Below the pieces are notes generated by a model. The model was not told the DNA's origin and did not search any database. It was given only the letters and a program-made list of their open reading frames with translations. Source: Fibrobacter sp. (GTDB lineage: Bacteria > Fibrobacterota > Fibrobacteria > Fibrobacterales > Fibrobacteraceae). Taken from it: a stretch of 45,168 nt of DNA. Both the position numbers and the translations under genes were made by a program. Positions 41,588-45,168 of this stretch are shown piece by piece. Every line of letters begins with the position of its first letter. Within the stretch, counting starts at the first letter, position 1. The stretch covers positions 1 to 45,168 of the forward strand of contig JAGCPZ010000021.1 of NCBI GenBank assembly GCA_017965445.1, written 5' to 3'.

Positions 41588-42376
41588 ATGAACCAAGCTA
41601 TTATTCCGATTATCCAGGGGCTCGCCATTCCGTTTTTAGGGACGGTTCTCGGTGCCGCATGCGTTTTCTTTGTCCGCGGGCAGATGAAGCAAAATTTAAA
41701 GCGTGGACTTTTGGCATTTGCAGCAGGCGTCATGGTGGCGGCATCCGTTTGGAGCTTGCTCCTCCCGGCAATTAACGCCAGCGAGCATTTGGGCAAACTA
41801 TCGTTTGCGCCCGCCGCAGTCGGATTTTGGGCAGGTATTTTATTTCTGTTTATTTTGGATAAAATCACACCGCATTTGCATTTGGGTAGTCAAACGCCCG
41901 AAGGCCCGAGAGCAAAACTCAAGCGTACCACAATGCTCACGCTCGCCGTGACGCTCCACAACTTGCCCGAAGGCATGGCCGTCGGCATCGTTTTCGCGGG
42001 CTGGCTTTCCGGAAATGTCGCCATCACGCTTTCGGCAGCATTCGCTCTCGCCATCGGTATCGCCATCCAGAACTTTCCCGAAGGAGCCGTCGTTTCGCTC
42101 CCGCTAAAAGCCGAAGGCGCAACACGCAAAAAGGCATTTGCACTCGGAGCGCTCTCCGGAGCCGTCGAGCCTGTAGGAGCATTGATTACGCTCCTCGCCG
42201 CAGAAATGCTTTCGCCATTTATGCCCTACCTGCTTTCGTTTGCCGCCGGCGCAATGATTTACGTTGTCGTAGAAGAAATGCTCCCCGAAGTCAGCGAAGG
42301 CGACCACTTTGACGCAGGAACTATTTTATTCGCCGTCGGATTCACGCTCATGATGGCACTCGACAGCGCTTTGTAA
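41588..42376 (+). CDS. ZIP-family divalent metal transporter
   Basis: The 262-residue protein has eight hydrophobic segments and the ZIP metal-binding motifs in helices IV and V: TLHNLPEGMAVGIVFAG and IQNFPEGAVVSLPL. A histidine-containing loop (DKITPHLHLGSQT) links helices III and IV. The ZupT/GufA-like group imports zinc and other divalent metals through the inner membrane. The C-terminus SFAAGAMIYVVVEEMLPE is typical. It is convergent with the GNAT gene, with only 3 bases between the stops and no terminator seen. Confidence 0.92.
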   Translation: MNQAIIPIIQGLAIPFLGTVLGAACVFFVRGQMKQNLKRGLLAFAAGVMVAASVWSLLLPAINASEHLGKLSFAPAAVGFWAGILFLFILDKITPHLHLGSQTPEGPRAKLKRTTMLTLAVTLHNLPEGMAVGIVFAGWLSGNVAITLSAAFALAIGIAIQNFPEGAVVSLPLKAEGATRKKAFALGALSGAVEPVGALITLLAAEMLSPFMPYLLSFAAGAMIYVVVEEMLPEVSEGDHFDAGTILFAVGFTLMMALDSAL

Positions 42377-42379
42377 TCG

Positions 42380-42868
42380 TTACAGTTCAATATAATGCGG
42401 GATGATATCTTCGTAATTCCCGTCTTTAAGCAAGAAGCCTTTTGGAATCACGCCAAGCTGCGTAAAGCCTAGTTTTTTGTAAAGCTTGAGGGCAGACGTG
42501 TTCGTCGCGACAACGGCGTTGAACTGTAAAATCCTAAAGCCGATTTCCTTTGCCTTCGCGAGGCAATCTTTCACGAGAAATTCGCCGATGTGTTGGCCGC
42601 GCTTGTTTTTCTTGACGGCGTAACTTGCGTTTGAAATGTGACCGCAACGCCCGACATTATTCGGGTGGAGAATATAGAGCCCGACCACCTCGCCGGAATC
42701 CACATCGATAGCGATGCCCGTGAACGATTGTGACTTGAAAAATACGTCTCCTGTCTGCGAGTCAAGCGTTTCTTTCTGCGGAAACGCAATTCCGTCTTCG
42801 ACAATATCGTTCCAGATTGCAATGGCGTCGTTGATGTACTTTGTACTATATTGTTCGATTTTAAGCAT
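42380..42868 (-). CDS. GNAT-family N-acetyltransferase
   Basis: The 162-residue product from ATG 42868 (MLKIEQYSTKYINDAIAIWN) shows the GNAT fold. VVGLYILHPNNVGRCGHISNASYAV is the beta4 region, VKKNKRGQHIGEFLVKDCLAKAKEIGF the acetyl-CoA-binding motif A (R/Q-x-x-G-x-G/A), and NAVVATNTSALKLYKKLGFTQLG motif B. It is similar to acetyltransferases acting on amino acids or amine compounds (phosphinothricin type). An upstream in-frame ATG at 42907 lacks a ribosome-binding site. Substrate unknown. Confidence 0.9.
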   Translation of the reverse strand: MLKIEQYSTKYINDAIAIWNDIVEDGIAFPQKETLDSQTGDVFFKSQSFTGIAIDVDSGEVVGLYILHPNNVGRCGHISNASYAVKKNKRGQHIGEFLVKDCLAKAKEIGFRILQFNAVVATNTSALKLYKKLGFTQLGVIPKGFLLKDGNYEDIIPHYIEL

Positions 42869-42958
42869 TATGAGCTCACTCCAATTTACAATGAATATAG
42901 TAAACAATACTAATATTATTTTATTTGCATTTTACTATCGATGACTAGGCAGTGCATT

Positions 42959-43849
42959 TTATTTTTTTTCAAGTTCTTCTTTCAAAGACTTCAAGAACTG
43001 CGCGGCGGGCTTGCTGAACACGGGATTCTTTTTCCAAACAACCACGAGACCGCTGGTACGTGCGGGCGAAAACGGCACGAACGCGAGCTTACTCTTACCG
43101 CCCGTGTTCACGAGACCTTCCAGCGAGAAGGCGGCGCCGAGCCCCTGTTCCACGAATACGGACGCATTATAAATCAGGTTGTAAGTCGCAATGATGTTGA
43201 GCGAATTGAGTTCGCGCCCGAGTTGCCCTGAGAATTCCCGCATCTTCAATGTCTGCCTCGAAGCGAGTAGCGGAATATGTTCAAGGTCGCGAACCGTCAC
43301 AAAACCTTTCTTCGCAAGCGGGCTATCCTTGCGGACGAGCAGCCCCCACGTATCCCTTGCTGGGAGTTCCACGAATTCGTATTTCGACTTGTCAACAGGC
43401 TCCACCAAAAGCCCGAAATCCAGGAGTCCCTGGTCCAGCTTTTCGGTCACGTCTTGGGCGTTGCCGCTGGTGATGTGCAGGCAAATTTTCGGATGCTCCG
43501 CCTGCATGCGTTTACATGCCGCTGCGATAATGCGGAACGCCTTCGTCTCGCCACCACCGATATACACGTCGCCCGCGATTTCTTCCTTGCTCGATTCGGC
43601 GAATTCCTTTTGCGTGTGCTTCACAAGTTCCATGATTTCTTGCGCACGTTTCTTGAAACGCAGTCCCTCTTCAGTAAGTGTCGTCTTCTTGTTGCTGCGC
43701 ACAAAGAGCTGCACCCCGATTTCTTCTTCGAGTTCCTGCATCTGGCGCGAAAGCGTCGGCTGCGTCACGAAAAGCACGTTGTTCGCCGCCTGTGAAAAAC
43801 TTTCCTGCTCGGCCACCGCCAAAAAGTATTTAAGAGTCCGTAGTTCCAT
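42959..43849 (-). CDS. LysR-family transcriptional regulator
   Basis: The 296-residue protein has a classical N-terminal LysR winged helix (MELRTLKYFLAVAEQESFSQ, AANNVLFVTQPTLSRQMQEL, EEEIGVQLFVRSNKKTTLTEEG) and a periplasmic-binding-protein-like effector domain from residue ~90 (GDVYIGGGETKAFRIIAAAC, LLDFGLLVEPVDKSKYEFVEL, WGLLVRKDSPLAKKG). Its target is unknown; LysR regulators often control a divergent gene, but here the flanking plus-strand gene at 44109 is 260 bases away. Confidence 0.93.
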   Translation of the reverse strand: MELRTLKYFLAVAEQESFSQAANNVLFVTQPTLSRQMQELEEEIGVQLFVRSNKKTTLTEEGLRFKKRAQEIMELVKHTQKEFAESSKEEIAGDVYIGGGETKAFRIIAAACKRMQAEHPKICLHITSGNAQDVTEKLDQGLLDFGLLVEPVDKSKYEFVELPARDTWGLLVRKDSPLAKKGFVTVRDLEHIPLLASRQTLKMREFSGQLGRELNSLNIIATYNLIYNASVFVEQGLGAAFSLEGLVNTGGKSKLAFVPFSPARTSGLVVVWKKNPVFSKPAAQFLKSLKEELEKK

Positions 43850-43851
43850 GC

Positions 43852-43886
43852 AATGTCATTCCCGCCTCCGAGCGGGAATCTCCCTT
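43852..43886. repeat. Dispersed palindromic unit next to the LysR start
   Basis: CAATGTCATTCCCGCCTCCG with AGCGGGAATCTCCC forms a hairpin (ATTCCCGCctccgaGCGGGAAT) directly upstream of the LysR gene. The rest of the spacer 43887-44108 contains TGTCAcaataTGACA at 44021-44035, a possible operator, and no gene. Confidence 0.6.
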
Positions 43887-44108
43887 ATATAATATACATT
43901 ATCATGCCTTTTAGGCATATGCCGATGCTTCCAAGAATGAGCTTCCCGTGAGCCAAATAAAGAATTGGTAAGAGTGTTAGGAGAGTCTGAAACTCAAAAA
44001 AAAGAGAGTTCTCTTCAAGATGTCACAATATGACATTTTGAGAATGTATATTTGTCCGTGAACAGTTTACGCCGCCTTTTTTAGCTTGTAGGCGACAAGG
44101 AGTAAGAG

Positions 44109-44840
44109 ATGAAGAATGATGATCCGGCATTACAGATGCCCATATTGATAAAAGATGTGCAAAGTAAAATCATCATGATAAGAGAACAAAATTTGATCGT
44201 CGATGCCGATGTGGCGCGTCTATACGGTGTAGAAACTCGACGGATTAATGAAGCTGTCCACAATAATCCTAAAAAATTTCCTGAAACCTACATGTTTCAG
44301 CTTGATGCTGCGGAGACCGAATATTTGCGGTCGAAATTTTACCTAAAATTCCCAAAAATCCAGACACTGTCTGGAAAATTGAGTTGGAGTCATTATACAG
44401 AAATCATCAAGGCAAACTCTGACTTGGAAATAGGCTTTTATACAAGACAATGCGAAAACGAGAACTGGAGCGTCAGGGAACTCAAGCGTCAGATGAAAAG
44501 TCTGCTGTTCCATAGGATTGCCTTGAGCAAGGACAAAAAAGGTGTGCTGGAAATAAGCAAGCAAGGAGTTCAAACGCAAAAGCCTGAAGATATCGTAAAG
44601 GACCCTTATATTCTAGAATTTCTTGGTGTAAACGAAGAACAGAAATACCTTGAAGGAGATATCGAGGAGAAGGTTGTCGCCAACTTGCAAACGTTCTTGT
44701 TGGAGTTCGGCAAAGGCTTCGCTTTTATCGGACGGCAGTACAAGATGCAAATTGGTGCCAGGCTGTTCAAAGTAGATTTGGTGTTCTACAAGTTTGTTTG
44801 CGGGTTGGAGCAAATTCCAACTACTCGAAAATTCGAGTAG
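44109..44840 (+). pseudogene. ORF6N-DUF1016 chimera, truncated
   Basis: The frame begins at ATG 44109 behind AAGGAG and gives 243 residues. Residues ~20-70 match the ORF6N DNA-binding domain (IREQNLIVDADVARLYGVET, RRINEAVHNNPKKFPETYMF). From ~80 the sequence passes into the DUF1016 (YhcG) nuclease family: KIQTLSGKLSWSHYTEIIKA, NWSVRELKRQMKSLLFHRIA, PYILEFLGVNEEQKYLEGDI and FGKGFAFIGRQYKMQIGARLFKVDLVFY. The DUF1016 catalytic region should continue after VDLVFY for 80 or more residues but here ends in 15 unrelated residues and a palindrome. A chimera that lost its 3' end best explains this. The N-terminal DNA-binding part could still be made. Confidence 0.7.
44821..44840. repeat. 20-bp palindrome at the ORF6N-DUF1016 break point
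   Basis: CTACTCGAA (44821-44829) and TTCGAGTAG (44832-44840) form a perfect 9-bp stem around AA. Its last three bases are the TAG stop of the truncated gene. Confidence 0.7.
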
Positions 44841-44951
44841 CTCGCTGGTGGACAAGTCAAGTTTTGAAGGACCACTTGTTCAAGGGGTATAGTCTCAATA
44901 AGCGGATGATGACTGCCGGGATGGAACAGGAGTCTAGGTTTGTTGAGCTTT

Positions 44952-45168
44952 TTACTCCCTGTTTGCGAAAGCCTTGATGCCGCCCTCCATGAGGGTTGCG
45001 GCAAGTTCAATCATTTGTTTAAGCGGAATTTTGCGGCCGTCTTGCACCCACTGGCGGTATAGCACAAGCGTGGTGTTGTTGAATGCCCGTACGATATTCT
45101 GGATGCAGACTTGCTTGGTGTGGAGTCGCGTCGTTTTGGAATGGGTGTGGGCTAAGACCTTGCGTTGC
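44952..45168 (-). CDS. TetR/AcrR-type regulator, C-terminal part (partial)
   Basis: On the minus strand the frame is open from the window edge to TAA at 44952-44954, about 72 codons. The end reads CIQNIVRAFNNTTLVLYRQW, VQDGRKIPLKQMIELAATLM and EGGIKAFANRE, which fits the C-terminal helices of TetR/AcrR-type regulators. The DNA-binding half is outside the window, so the family call is moderate. Confidence 0.6.
   Translation of the reverse strand, partial: QRKVLAHTHSKTTRLHTKQVCIQNIVRAFNNTTLVLYRQWVQDGRKIPLKQMIELAATLMEGGIKAFANRE

Overview
The window looks like chromosomal DNA of a Fibrobacter-type bacterium (Fibrobacterota). The best marker is a lipoprotein with a serine-rich linker and a C-terminal domain of the FISUMP type (Fibrobacter succinogenes major paralogous domain) at 12650-13654. 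GC content is moderate, most genes look native, and the intergenic spaces carry dispersed palindromic repeats. No rRNA, tRNA, CRISPR array or insertion-sequence transposase was found.

Layout. 1-1520: a partial secreted protein diverges from mltG. 1831-8797: a tightly packed minus-strand operon encodes a small membrane protein, an ABC ATPase and its permease, two degenerate PilT-like ATPases and a patatin-like phospholipase fused to a predicted outer-membrane barrel. 8947-16910: rsmG, a probable outer-membrane protein, queH, the FISUMP lipoprotein, ygiQ and prmA. 17076-25948: a Fic-fold protein lacking the catalytic histidine, glucokinase, plsC, rnr, an RgpF-like glycan protein and a lipoprotein ending in a histidine-phosphatase domain. 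25968-27406: two small envelope proteins. 27869-30537: the conserved rpmH-rnpA-yidD-yidC cluster; rnpA seems to lack ATG, GTG or TTG at its natural start, and yidC carries an in-frame copy of an intergenic repeat. 30886-33381: divIVA, a DUF167 gene, and queC-queD-queE preceded by a candidate preQ1-I riboswitch. With the distant queH this covers much of queuosine synthesis.

33500-45168 is accessory in character: an AAA_14/DUF4143 ATPase behind 33-bp direct repeats; a three-gene minus-strand operon (TPR-HExxH putative metallopeptidase, MazG-like NTP pyrophosphohydrolase, GIY-YIG + Schlafen-type helicase); decayed genes (an antitoxin with a toxin remnant, an internally deleted methyltransferase, an ORF6N-DUF1016 chimera); then a hydrolase, a ZIP transporter, a GNAT, a LysR regulator and a partial TetR.

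The most interesting locus is 34984-39228. The three-gene operon has the look of a defence or stress-response cassette. Directly upstream, in the same direction, lies a roughly 200-nt segment with four nested perfect helices, extra hairpins and a long pseudoknot-forming helix followed by six U, i.e. a candidate structured RNA. Second is the 1831-8797 operon, whose PilT-like proteins have lost key catalytic residues and sit with transport and lipase genes rather than pilus genes.
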